Assembly (NCBI GenBank): GCA_902766215.1
Contig: CACXCV010000028.1
Coordinates: forward strand, 1 to 16,436
Reading direction: 5' to 3'
DNA length: 16,436 bases
From: Oscillospiraceae bacterium
GTDB lineage: Bacteria > Bacillota > Clostridia > Oscillospirales > Oscillospiraceae
Shown here: positions 1 through 6,418 of the stretch, piece after piece
Layout of the letters: each line of letters begins with the position of its first letter
How positions within the stretch are numbered: position 1 is the first letter of the stretch
The notes under the pieces: model-generated
What the model was told of the DNA's origin: nothing
The model's input: the letters and a program-made list of their open reading frames with translations, nothing else
Databases searched by the model: none
Made by a program: the position numbers and the translations under genes

Positions 1-5
1 AACAG

Positions 6-28
6 CGCCGGAGCAGGCCGCTCCGGCG
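6..28. repeat. GC-rich inverted repeat at the left edge
   Basis: Bases 6-14 (CGCCGGAGC) and 20-28 (GCTCCGGCG) are a perfect 9-base inverted repeat with a 5-base loop. No U run is visible on either side. It could belong to a terminator of a gene lying outside the window to the left; this cannot be decided from here. Confidence 0.4.
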
Positions 29-36
29 GAAACGGC

Positions 37-74
37 AAAACACAGCCAAAGACCCTGCCGGATCTTTGGCTGTG
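37..74 (-). terminator. Intrinsic terminator of dacA
   Basis: Bases 41-52 and 63-74 form a perfect 12-base stem (CACAGCCAAAGA against TCTTTGGCTGTG) with a 10-base loop. Read on the minus strand the stem is followed by TTTTGCCGTTT. It lies about 30 bases past the dacA stop codon, so it most likely ends that transcript. Confidence 0.75.
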
Positions 75-105
75 CGCAGGGAATTTGTCAAAAGGGTCCT
101 GAACA

Positions 106-1431
106 TCAGGACCGCTGACTGCGGCGCCTGCGCCGCAGAGGCCGGGTGAAGTTATGGATCAGATAGCCCATGGCGTATAAAACCAGCACGGCGGCGATTC
201 CGATCAGCAGCCACCCATACCAGGGCAGGCCGCCCGCCTGCCCGTCTGTTGGGGCGTCCTCCGGTACGGCGGGGAGATCCTCGTCCGAGGGGGACGGCGT
301 GTCGTCCGGCGCGGCAGGCTGGGTGTCGGTGGGCTGGGAGCTGTCTGGGCCGCTGCCCGGGTCGGCGCCGTCCGCTGCGCCGCCGTTCGTTGTGCCGCTG
401 TCCGTTGGGGCGTCATCCGGGGCAGCGGGGACGTCTTCATCCGAGGGGGACGGCGTGTCGTCCGGCTGGGCCGGGATGACCGGGTCGGGCTGCGGCTCCC
501 AGGTGCCGGCGCGGGCGGCGATTTCGCCGGCATAAACCTCGCGCAGAATCGGCATGGTAAAGTTGGCATAGGTATAGTCCAGCAGGTCGTGCATGGCGGC
601 AAAGTGGCCGGCCCAATCGGACCCGTTGTGGCTGACATAGGTCGGGCAGCCGGTAACCACGGCCAGCACCTTCAGCCCGTCGCGCTCGCAGAAGGTCAGC
701 AGGCAGCGCCCGGCCGCGCTGGTCGAGCCGGTCTTGATGCCCCGGCAGCCCTCATAGTAATAGGCCGGGGTGATCAGCGTGGAGCCGGTATAAATAATGG
801 TATACAGCTCGTGCCGGTTGTTGTGATCCGTGGCGGGAATGTCATAGTATTCGGTGCTGGCAATGTCCATCAGCGTCTGGCTGCGGTAAAAGGCGGCGGC
901 CATGCGCAGCAGGTCGCGTGCGGTGGTGTAGTGGTTTTCGTCATGCAGGCCGTGGGGGTTGACAAAGTGGGTGCCGGTGCAGCCCAGCTCGGCCGCCTTG
1001 TCGTTCATCATCTGCACAAAAGCGTCCACCGAGCCGGCAATGTACTCTGCCACCACCAGACAGGCGTCGTTGGCCGAGACAAGAAACATGGTGTAAAGCA
1101 GGTCGCGCAGGCTGAGCACCTCGCCGTCGGCCAGATTGGCCGTGGTGCTATCGGGGTGCAGCCCCTCCAGTGTGGCGGCGCGGACGGGAATCATCTCATC
1201 CAGGCTGCAGTTTTCAATGGCGACCAGGGCGGTCATTACCTTGGTCAGGCTGGCGGGATAGACCCGGACGTCAGCGTCCTGCTGATAGAGCATAATACCG
1301 GACTCGATCTCCATCACAGCGGCGGCCGCGGCGTCTACCGAGAAGTCCGCCCGGGCGGGCGGCAGTACGGAGCAGAGCAGGGCCAGCACCAGCACAACCG
1401 AAATGAACCGAAAAAACCTTGTTTGTCTCAT
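106..1431 (-). CDS. dacA: D-alanyl-D-alanine carboxypeptidase (PBP5/DacA type), membrane-anchored
   Basis: This is a penicillin-binding peptidase of the S11 family. It removes the terminal D-Ala from peptidoglycan pentapeptides outside the membrane and so limits cross-linking. The 441-residue protein has an N-terminal signal peptide (about 1-28, ending PPARA). All three active-site motifs are present: SLTK with Ser61 and Lys64, SAN at 119-121, and KTG at 233-235. After the catalytic domain comes an acidic Pro/Asp/Ser/Thr-rich linker (about 310-398) containing a duplicated segment. One hydrophobic helix (about 400-423) and an Arg-rich tail end the protein. Classical DacA proteins usually end in an amphipathic helix, so the long linker plus true transmembrane anchor is a variation. 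ATG at 1431 is preceded by AGGACAG. The gene is a single unit with its own promoter and terminator. The family call is firm; which paralogue (vegetative DacA or sporulation DacF/DacB) is not settled. Confidence 0.93.
   Translation of the reverse strand: MRQTRFFRFISVVLVLALLCSVLPPARADFSVDAAAAAVMEIESGIMLYQQDADVRVYPASLTKVMTALVAIENCSLDEMIPVRAATLEGLHPDSTTANLADGEVLSLRDLLYTMFLVSANDACLVVAEYIAGSVDAFVQMMNDKAAELGCTGTHFVNPHGLHDENHYTTARDLLRMAAAFYRSQTLMDIASTEYYDIPATDHNNRHELYTIIYTGSTLITPAYYYEGCRGIKTGSTSAAGRCLLTFCERDGLKVLAVVTGCPTYVSHNGSDWAGHFAAMHDLLDYTYANFTMPILREVYAGEIAARAGTWEPQPDPVIPAQPDDTPSPSDEDVPAAPDDAPTDSGTTNGGAADGADPGSGPDSSQPTDTQPAAPDDTPSPSDEDLPAVPEDAPTDGQAGGLPWYGWLLIGIAAVLVLYAMGYLIHNFTRPLRRRRRSQRS
248..466. 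repeat. Two direct copies of a 63-base segment inside the dacA linker
   Basis: Bases 248-310 and 404-466 are near-identical copies 156 bases (52 codons) apart. Each starts GTTGGGGCGTC and ends GTCGTCCGGC. They encode two versions of a DDTPSPSDED-containing block in the extracellular linker of the carboxypeptidase. The intervening part is Gly/Ala/Asp-rich. This looks like an in-frame duplication and could make linker length variable between strains. Confidence 0.8.
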
Positions 1432-1472
1432 AAAAACTGTCCTGTTTCCATCTGTTTTTTTATCTGTTTCCT

Positions 1473-1501
1473 ATCATAGCGTGAAAACGCAGTTTCGTCA
1501 A
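1473..1501 (-). promoter_or_regulatory. Sigma-A promoter of dacA
   Basis: On the minus strand TTGACG (1501-1496) and TATGAT (1478-1473) are separated by exactly 17 bases. The promoter lies about 40 bases upstream of the dacA start codon. It is close to the vegetative consensus, which argues that this carboxypeptidase is made during growth rather than only in sporulation. Confidence 0.85.
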
Positions 1502-1536
1502 GAGCGGCTACAAAATGGATACAAAAAATTAAGGAT

Positions 1537-1568
1537 AGAAAAACCTCCTGCGGAAAACCCGCAGGAGG
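1537..1568 (-). terminator. Intrinsic terminator of the small membrane protein gene
   Basis: Bases 1544-1553 (CCTCCTGCGG) and 1559-1568 are a perfect 10-base stem with a 5-base loop. On the minus strand it is followed by TTTTTCT. It starts 16 bases after the stop codon of the gene at 1584-1913 and insulates it from dacA. Confidence 0.92.
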
Positions 1569-1583
1569 ACAGCAGCAGACAAA

Positions 1584-1913
1584 TTACTTTGCCAGATACG
1601 GCATGTAGATATACAGAATGAAGCAGGTGAAGACCAGCGCAATGGCGTTGAACACCAGCGGGATGATCAGGCGGACATTCCAGCCATACACCTTGCACTT
1701 GAAAACTGCCTGAATGCCGAACAGGCCGAACAGGACCGAGATCAGGGAGATGTAACCGCCCTGGGCATAATCAGTAACTTCCCAAATGATGCCAAGAACT
1801 GCGAAAAACCATGCGATAACGCCGCAAATCCAGGCCCAGATATACTGGAACCACCATTTGCCGCCGCCTTCGCGCTTTTCAGCAAATTCTTTGTCAAACT
1901 TGTTAATATCCAA
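1584..1913 (-). CDS. Unrecognised small integral membrane protein (109 residues, TTG start)
   Basis: I do not recognise this family. The protein starts with a charged, lysine- and glutamate-rich segment (about 1-23). It then has three hydrophobic stretches rich in Trp, Phe and Ile (about 26-47, 54-71 and 78-104) and ends in YLAK, so three membrane helices are likely. There is no signal peptide or catalytic motif. The start is TTG at 1913: a G-rich ribosome binding site lies 9 bases upstream, and a strong promoter lies between this codon and any earlier in-frame start. A longer reading from 1982 would begin inside the -35 box and is excluded. The gene has a consensus promoter and a strong terminator, so it is an independent unit between spoIIP and dacA. 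Codon choice is less GC-rich than in neighbouring genes. It is likely real; function is unknown. Confidence 0.8.
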   Translation of the reverse strand: MDINKFDKEFAEKREGGGKWWFQYIWAWICGVIAWFFAVLGIIWEVTDYAQGGYISLISVLFGLFGIQAVFKCKVYGWNVRLIIPLVFNAIALVFTCFILYIYMPYLAK

Positions 1914-1953
1914 TTTGTAGTTCCCCCCCAAGTTGTCATGTAACGGTGTCTTC

Positions 1954-1982
1954 AATATAGCACAACCAACGGGCAACGTCAA
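1954..1982 (-). promoter_or_regulatory. Sigma-A promoter of the small membrane protein gene
   Basis: On the minus strand TTGACG (1982-1977) and TATATT (1959-1954) have a 17-base spacer. Transcription would begin near 1947, giving a leader of about 35 bases with a run of seven or more Gs just before the TTG start codon. This promoter decides the start codon of the gene. Confidence 0.88.
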
Positions 1983-2061
1983 CAGAATCTTTTGGTGAGA
2001 ATGTAGAAAATCCCGCGCGATGTTTGTCGGTTTTTACAGTCACAGGGAGGGAAAGTGCCTA

Positions 2062-2092
2062 TGTTGTGCCCGTATAACTGCCTGACACAACA
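2062..2092. repeat. Inverted repeat downstream of spoIIP
   Basis: TGTTGTG (2062-2068) and CACAACA (2086-2092) form a 7-base stem with a 17-base loop just past the spoIIP stop codon. There is no U run on the minus strand, so a terminator role is only possible. The remaining bases between spoIIP and the promoter at 1982 show no other recognisable structure. Confidence 0.35.
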
Positions 2093-2101
2093 AATTGCGC
2101 C

Positions 2102-3115
2102 CTAGCGGGCCGGCATGGCCAGCAGCCCGCCCAGCGTCTGCCCCAGGGTGCGCGCGGCGGCCAGCGCCTGGGCCAGCGTGTCGCCCACGGTTCCCACCTC
2201 CACGAGCAGGCTCATGGGCGTGGCGTGCTGGTTAAAGCGCTCGCAGCGCAGATCCAGCGGGCGGCAGATGCCCGGGGCCTGCGTCTCCAGTGCCAGCTGC
2301 AGCCGGGCGGCAAAGGCCAGGTTGCCCCGCCAGTTGGGGTGATACAGCCCGCCGTAGTCCGTGCCGCACACCAGCATCAGCTGGGCGGTGTCGCTGCCGC
2401 CGATGGTGCAGGCGGTGCTGACATAGCCGCCCTGGCCGTCCTCGGCCGCGTCGCGGTGCAGGTCCAGCACCATCTGGATGGTGGGATAACGCGCGAGCCA
2501 CTCTTCGATGCGGCCCAGCGCCGTGCCATAGGAGCCGTTATACGAGGGATAGTCGTTGATCCGCTCATCGTGGATGACCCACAGCCCGGCCTCGGTCAGC
2601 GCCTGCTCCACCTCATCGCCCACGCGCACCATGTTGTATTCGCTGTCCATGGTGCGCATGGTGTCGCTGGGGGCATAGTCCCAGCCGGGCTCGGGGGTAT
2701 AGGCCTCGGTGGTGTGGGTGTGAAGGATTAAAATTGTGGGGCCGTCGGCCGAGGGGTCAAATTGCAGCGGCAGGTCGGCCAGCTCCTGGGCCGAAACGGT
2801 ATAGCCCGTCTGGTTGCGGATCGACAGGTCCTTCATTTCGGCGGTCGTCATCGAGAGCGTCCGCAGCACGGGCGCCTCCGGCGCGGCCACAGGCAGGGCT
2901 GTTTCCGGCTGCGCGGCGGGGGTCTCCAGCGGCACGGCGGACGCGGCGGATCCGGGCGCCGCCTCCGGTTCGGCCGGTGCGGCAATCCCGGCGGCGGCCG
3001 GCTCCAGCCGGGCAGCCAGACCGGTGAAAAGGCCCGGCTGACAGCACAGGCGAATGGCCGCCGCCATGAGCAGAATCCCCAGCGGGGCACGGGTTGTCCG
3101 GCGCTTCTTTCGCAT
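2102..3115 (-). CDS. spoIIP: Stage II sporulation protein P (peptidoglycan amidase/endopeptidase)
   Basis: SpoIIP cleaves peptidoglycan at the septum during engulfment of the forespore, together with SpoIID and SpoIIM in known systems. The 337-residue protein has a basic N-terminus followed by one hydrophobic segment (about 11-35). A long Ala/Pro/Glu-rich linker (about 38-84) leads to the catalytic domain (about 85-335). Recognisable elements are ILHTHTTEAY with His132 and His134, the conserved NMVRVGDEVEQAL region (161-173), YPSYNGSY (189-196), VLDLHRDA with His220 and Asp222, and LVEVGT with Glu306. The two histidines and the glutamate are the likely zinc ligands by analogy with amidase-type enzymes. 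ATG at 3115 follows GAGGTGA with a good spacing. The gene stands alone, without the gpr protease gene that often accompanies it. No clear sporulation sigma factor promoter could be read. The product call is firm. Confidence 0.93.
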   Translation of the reverse strand: MRKKRRTTRAPLGILLMAAAIRLCCQPGLFTGLAARLEPAAAGIAAPAEPEAAPGSAASAVPLETPAAQPETALPVAAPEAPVLRTLSMTTAEMKDLSIRNQTGYTVSAQELADLPLQFDPSADGPTILILHTHTTEAYTPEPGWDYAPSDTMRTMDSEYNMVRVGDEVEQALTEAGLWVIHDERINDYPSYNGSYGTALGRIEEWLARYPTIQMVLDLHRDAAEDGQGGYVSTACTIGGSDTAQLMLVCGTDYGGLYHPNWRGNLAFAARLQLALETQAPGICRPLDLRCERFNQHATPMSLLVEVGTVGDTLAQALAAARTLGQTLGGLLAMPAR

Positions 3116-3253
3116 ACTTCATCACCTCGGCACACTCTATGCGCCCGGAGCGGCAGCTATGCTGCGAAGACAAAAAACTGCCCAAACCACGCCGGGCGCG
3201 GGAAAACGCCTTTGGTATAAGCCACAAGATTGGCCGGAGGCCCCAGCTTCTGG

Positions 3254-3283
3254 TTGACGGCAAGCCGCCGCGGCACATATAAT
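3254..3283 (+). promoter_or_regulatory. Sigma-A promoter of glnA
   Basis: TTGACG (3254-3259) and a perfect TATAAT (3278-3283) are separated by 18 bases. The predicted start near 3290 gives a short leader of about 50 bases. I found no GlnR/TnrA-type palindrome (TGTNAN7TNACA) in or near this promoter. Confidence 0.85.
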
Positions 3284-3337
3284 AGCGCCAGAAGGGCGGC
3301 CGACATGGCTGCGCACAGCGGAAAGGGGACATGGCGC

Positions 3338-4669
3338 ATGGGTAAATATACGAAGGAGGACATCATCCGGCTGGTCAAAGAGGAGGACATCCAGTTTATC
3401 CGAATGCAGTTTACGGACGTCTTCGGTACCTTGAAAAACGTGGCAATCACCGCTTCGCAGATTGAAAAAGCGGTCAACAACCAGATTATGATTGACGGCA
3501 GCTCCATCGAGGGCTTTGTCCGCATTCAGGAATCCGATCAGTATCTGCATCCCGACCTGGACAGCTTTGTCATTTTCCCGTGGCGGCCCAGCCCCGGCAA
3601 GGTTGCCCGGCTGATCTGCTCGGTCTACAATCCCGACGGCACGCCCTTTATCGGCGACCCGCGCGGCGTGCTGCAGCGCGTGCTCGACCGGGCCGAACGC
3701 ATGGGCTACCGTTTCAACGTGGGGCCGGAGGCCGAGTTCTTCCTCTTCCAGACCGACGACGAGGGCCGCCCCACCACCAAGACCCACGATGAGGCCGGCT
3801 ATTTTGACCTCAGCCCCATCGACCACGGCGAAACCGTCCGACGCGAAATCTGCATGGCGCTGGAAAAGATGGATTTTGAAATTGAGGCTTCGCACCACGA
3901 GGTGGCTGAGGGCCAGCACGAGATCGACTTCAAGTATGACAACGCCATGGCCGCCGCCGACAAGATTATGACCTTCAAGCTGACGGTGAAGACCTATGCC
4001 CAGCGGGCCGGTCTGCACGCCACCTTTATGCCCAAGCCGATCTTCGGCATCGCCGGCTCGGGCATGCACGTCAACATGTCGTTGTTCAAGGATGGGAAAA
4101 ATGCCTTTGACGACCCCGGCGACCCCCTGGGCCTGAGCCGGACGGCCTATCACTTCATTGCCGGCCTGCTGGCCCATGTGCGCGGCATGAGCGCCATTAC
4201 CAATCCGCTGGTCAACAGCTATAAGCGCCTGGTGCCCGGATACGAGGCGCCCTGCTACATCGCCTGGTCGGCGCACAACCGCTCGGCTCTGGTGCGCATC
4301 CCCTCGGCGCGCGGCAGCGCCACCCGCGTGGAGCTGCGCAACCCTGATCCCTCCTGCAACCCCTACCTCTGCCTGGCCGTCTGCCTGGCGGCGGGGCTGG
4401 ACGGCATCGAGCGCCAGCTGGAGGTGCCGGCACAGATCAGCGAAAACATCTATGCCATGGACGGCCGCACCCGCCGCCGCAAGGGGATCGGCAGCCTGCC
4501 CGGCAGCCTGTACGAGGCCGTGGCCGAGCTGAAAAAGGACCGCCTGATCCTCGACGCGCTGGGCGAACATGTCGCCGCTGCCTATATCGAGGGCAAGGAG
4601 CGCGAGTGGGACGAATACCGCACCTCTGTCTCCGACTGGGAGGTTCGCAAGTACATCACCCAGTATTGA
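3338..4669 (+). CDS. glnA: Glutamine synthetase, type I (GSI-alpha)
   Basis: This enzyme makes glutamine from glutamate, ammonia and ATP and is the main ammonia-assimilation step. It works in the cytoplasm as a dodecamer. The start is ATG at 3338, behind AAGGGG, giving 443 residues, the usual GSI-alpha length; an upstream in-frame start at 3230 lies before the promoter and is rejected. The N-terminal beta-grasp domain contains MIDGSSIEGFVRI (51-63). The catalytic domain has metal-binding EAE at 131-133, the KPIFGIAGSGMHVN signature (233-246) with His244, NPLVNSYKR (289-297), the flap loop GYEAP (301-305) and RVELRNPDPS (330-339). Arg62 matches the arginine known in Bacillus glutamine synthetase to mediate feedback inhibition, so direct inhibition by glutamine is likely. 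The gene is monocistronic with its own promoter and a strong downstream hairpin. No nitrogen regulator gene is adjacent. Confidence 0.97.
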   Translation: MGKYTKEDIIRLVKEEDIQFIRMQFTDVFGTLKNVAITASQIEKAVNNQIMIDGSSIEGFVRIQESDQYLHPDLDSFVIFPWRPSPGKVARLICSVYNPDGTPFIGDPRGVLQRVLDRAERMGYRFNVGPEAEFFLFQTDDEGRPTTKTHDEAGYFDLSPIDHGETVRREICMALEKMDFEIEASHHEVAEGQHEIDFKYDNAMAAADKIMTFKLTVKTYAQRAGLHATFMPKPIFGIAGSGMHVNMSLFKDGKNAFDDPGDPLGLSRTAYHFIAGLLAHVRGMSAITNPLVNSYKRLVPGYEAPCYIAWSAHNRSALVRIPSARGSATRVELRNPDPSCNPYLCLAVCLAAGLDGIERQLEVPAQISENIYAMDGRTRRRKGIGSLPGSLYEAVAELKKDRLILDALGEHVAAAYIEGKEREWDEYRTSVSDWEVRKYITQY

Positions 4670-4692
4670 TACGGTGCAATCACGCGCAAGAG

Positions 4693-4735
4693 ACAGGACA
4701 CGGGCGCGCTGCCATGCAGCGCGCCCGTGTCCTGT
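4693..4735. terminator. Bidirectional hairpin between glnA and the fucosidase gene
   Basis: Bases 4693-4711 and 4717-4735 form a perfect 19-base stem with a CCATG loop. It lies 23 bases past the glnA stop and 34 bases past the stop of the convergent fucosidase gene. There is no U run on either strand, so it departs from the intrinsic terminator model. Its position between convergent genes still makes a shared terminator or transcript-end stabiliser the best reading. Confidence 0.7.
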
Positions 4736-4769
4736 GTCCCGGAATTCCAGCGGGGCGATGGGAGAGCGG

Positions 4770-6245
4770 TTATTCCACTCTCACGCGGAAGACCAGCGGC
4801 ATATCGCTCATCACGCCGGCAGTCTGAATTTGCAGTCCGCCCTCCGTGGCCTGCCACTGGCAGCAGCCGGGATAGCCCAGCAGGTCCACATCGGTGATGA
4901 TGCCGTGGAACAGTGGTTTGCGCGCCGCATCGTGCAGACCCAGCGCCGGGAAGCAATAGCGTCCGTCGGGGGCGCAGCGCAGCGCGGCGGCATAAATGTG
5001 CTCACCCTTGGCGGTGTAGCGGACGTCCTGCGGGGTGAACTCCTTCTTCTTGAAGTCGGTGAACTGGCCCTCTTCCACCTGGGTGGGGCCTTCGCCGAAC
5101 ACGCGCCAGGGCCGCGTGCCGTAAATCGACTCGCCGTTGACAGCCAGCCACGCGCCGATGGCGCGCAGGATGGCGGCGTCCTCGTCGGGGATGGTGCCGT
5201 CGGCCCTGGGGCCGACGTTCAGCAGCAGGTTGCCGTTTTTGCTGACGATGTCCACCAGGTCGCAGACAATGTCTGCCGGAGCGCGATAATGGTTGTTGTC
5301 GGTATAGCCCCAGGAGTTCAGCGCCACGGCTGCGCAGGTCTGCCAGGCATAGGGCTGCACGTCGGAAAACTGACCGCGCTCGATGTCCACTACGGCTGTC
5401 CCAAAGGCAAAGGCATCGTGCTTATAGGCAATCAGAACCTCCTGCCCCCATTCAGCGGCGCGGTTATAATAATAGGCGGCCAGCTTTTTCAGCCAGGGCT
5501 TGAAGGCCTCGTGGTGAATCCACCAGTCGAAATACAGCTCGCCGGGGCGATAGCGGTCGATGATCTCGCAGCAGCGGGCCAGCCAGTCCTGCAGATATTC
5601 CTCGCTGGGATAGGGCTGGCTGAACAGGTCCTGGTGGGGCGGCTCCGGCATGGACGGCCAGTAGAAGTCGCCGCGGTGCAGCGGCTCGTGGATGTCGCTG
5701 TCAAACTCCTTTCCGTGGCCCATAAAGAACCAGTGCTCCGCCCGGTGGGACGAGGCGCAAGGCACCAGCCCGTGCCGCTGGAACGCGCCGCACAGCTCAC
5801 CCAGCGTGTCGCGCCGGGGACCCATCTCATAGGCGTTCCAGTGGGACAGCTCGCTGCGGTACATCTGAAAGCCATCGTGGTGCTCGGCCACGGGGACGAC
5901 GTATTTGGCTCCGGATTCTTCAAACAGCGAGGCCCAGGCCTCGGCGTCAAAGCGCTCGGCCTTGAACAGGGGGATGAAGTCCTTGTAGCCAAAGTCCTTG
6001 TGAGGGCCATAGGTTTCGATGTGGTGCTGGAATTCCCGCGAACCTTGCACATACATGTTGCGCGAGTACCACTCGCTGCCAAAGGCGGGCACGCTGTACA
6101 CGCCCCAGTGGATGAAGATGCCGAATTTGGCGTCTTGGAACCACCGCGGCGCCGGATGGGGGAACAGACTGTCCCAGCTGTCGGTATACGGCCCCTGGGC
6201 AATGACCCGGTCAATCTGCTCCATCCACCTGGTCAGGTCGGTCAT
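4770..6245 (-). CDS. Alpha-L-fucosidase (glycoside hydrolase family 29)
   Basis: This enzyme hydrolyses alpha-L-fucosides, releasing fucose from glycans or imported fuco-oligosaccharides. GH29 hallmarks, numbered from the preferred start, are FGIFIHWGVYSVPAFGSEWY (41-60), VPVAEHHDGF with the HHD triad near 122-124, and ELYFDWW, where Asp240 is the likely nucleophile. A further conserved block, NGNLLLNVGPRADGTIP, lies at 337-353. A C-terminal beta-sandwich-like region follows. The general acid/base residue varies in this family and I do not assign it. There is no signal peptide, so the enzyme is probably cytoplasmic. I prefer ATG at 6245 (491 residues): AAAGGAG lies 12 bases upstream, and the longer start at 6284 overlaps a TATAAT box and has no good ribosome binding site. 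The gene is divergent from an AraC-type regulator that probably controls it. Exact linkage specificity cannot be read. Confidence 0.92.
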   Translation of the reverse strand: MTDLTRWMEQIDRVIAQGPYTDSWDSLFPHPAPRWFQDAKFGIFIHWGVYSVPAFGSEWYSRNMYVQGSREFQHHIETYGPHKDFGYKDFIPLFKAERFDAEAWASLFEESGAKYVVPVAEHHDGFQMYRSELSHWNAYEMGPRRDTLGELCGAFQRHGLVPCASSHRAEHWFFMGHGKEFDSDIHEPLHRGDFYWPSMPEPPHQDLFSQPYPSEEYLQDWLARCCEIIDRYRPGELYFDWWIHHEAFKPWLKKLAAYYYNRAAEWGQEVLIAYKHDAFAFGTAVVDIERGQFSDVQPYAWQTCAAVALNSWGYTDNNHYRAPADIVCDLVDIVSKNGNLLLNVGPRADGTIPDEDAAILRAIGAWLAVNGESIYGTRPWRVFGEGPTQVEEGQFTDFKKKEFTPQDVRYTAKGEHIYAAALRCAPDGRYCFPALGLHDAARKPLFHGIITDVDLLGYPGCCQWQATEGGLQIQTAGVMSDMPLVFRVRVE

Positions 6246-6282
6246 GGAGAACACACGCTCCTTTGCTTTTCTAGTCGCTTCC

Positions 6283-6311
6283 ATTATACCTGAATTGACG
6301 AAAAATGCGAG
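6283..6311 (-). promoter_or_regulatory. Possible promoter of the fucosidase gene
   Basis: On the minus strand a perfect TATAAT occupies 6288-6283. At a 17-base spacing the -35 position is CTCGCA (6311-6306), a poor match. A strong -10 with a weak -35 is typical of promoters that need an activator, which fits the divergent AraC-type gene. If used, transcription starts near 6276 and the first usable start codon is 6245. Confidence 0.5.
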
Positions 6312-6334
6312 AGGGAATTTGGACAGATTGCCGT

Positions 6335-6349
6335 GTATTATGTCGTATT
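6335..6349. promoter_or_regulatory. Candidate operator: GTATT direct repeats one helical turn apart
   Basis: GTATT occurs at 6335-6339 and again at 6345-6349, exactly 10 bases apart. The pair sits between the divergent fucosidase and AraC-regulator promoters, 14 bases before the regulator's -35 box. AraC-family proteins bind direct repeats, so this is a plausible binding site. The match is short and could be chance. Confidence 0.25.
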
Positions 6350-6363
6350 GGCGAAGGTGCGGC

Positions 6364-6392
6364 TTGACGTGCGGCGGCCAAGCGGCTATGAT
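6364..6392 (+). promoter_or_regulatory. Sigma-A promoter of the AraC-type regulator gene
   Basis: TTGACG (6364-6369) and TATGAT (6387-6392) are separated by 17 bases. The predicted transcript starts near 6399, about 20-25 bases before the start codon. This strong promoter faces away from the weaker fucosidase promoter. Confidence 0.85.
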
Positions 6393-6418
6393 AAGAGCAC
6401 ACAGGACAGAGAGGTGGG

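Noticed and set aside
3134..3141. CATAGAGT on the minus strand as a sigma-E -10 box for spoIIP
   Set aside because: The implied transcription start would fall within the spoIIP ribosome binding site (3122-3128), leaving no usable leader, and the -35 match is poor.
3230..3337. Upstream in-frame extension of glnA
   Set aside because: It begins before the promoter at 3254-3283, and ATG 3338 has a good binding site and gives the standard 443-residue length.
6246..6284. ATG at 6284 as the fucosidase start
   Set aside because: It overlaps a TATAAT box and lacks a ribosome binding site, whereas ATG 6245 follows AAAGGAG. It remains possible if transcription starts further upstream.
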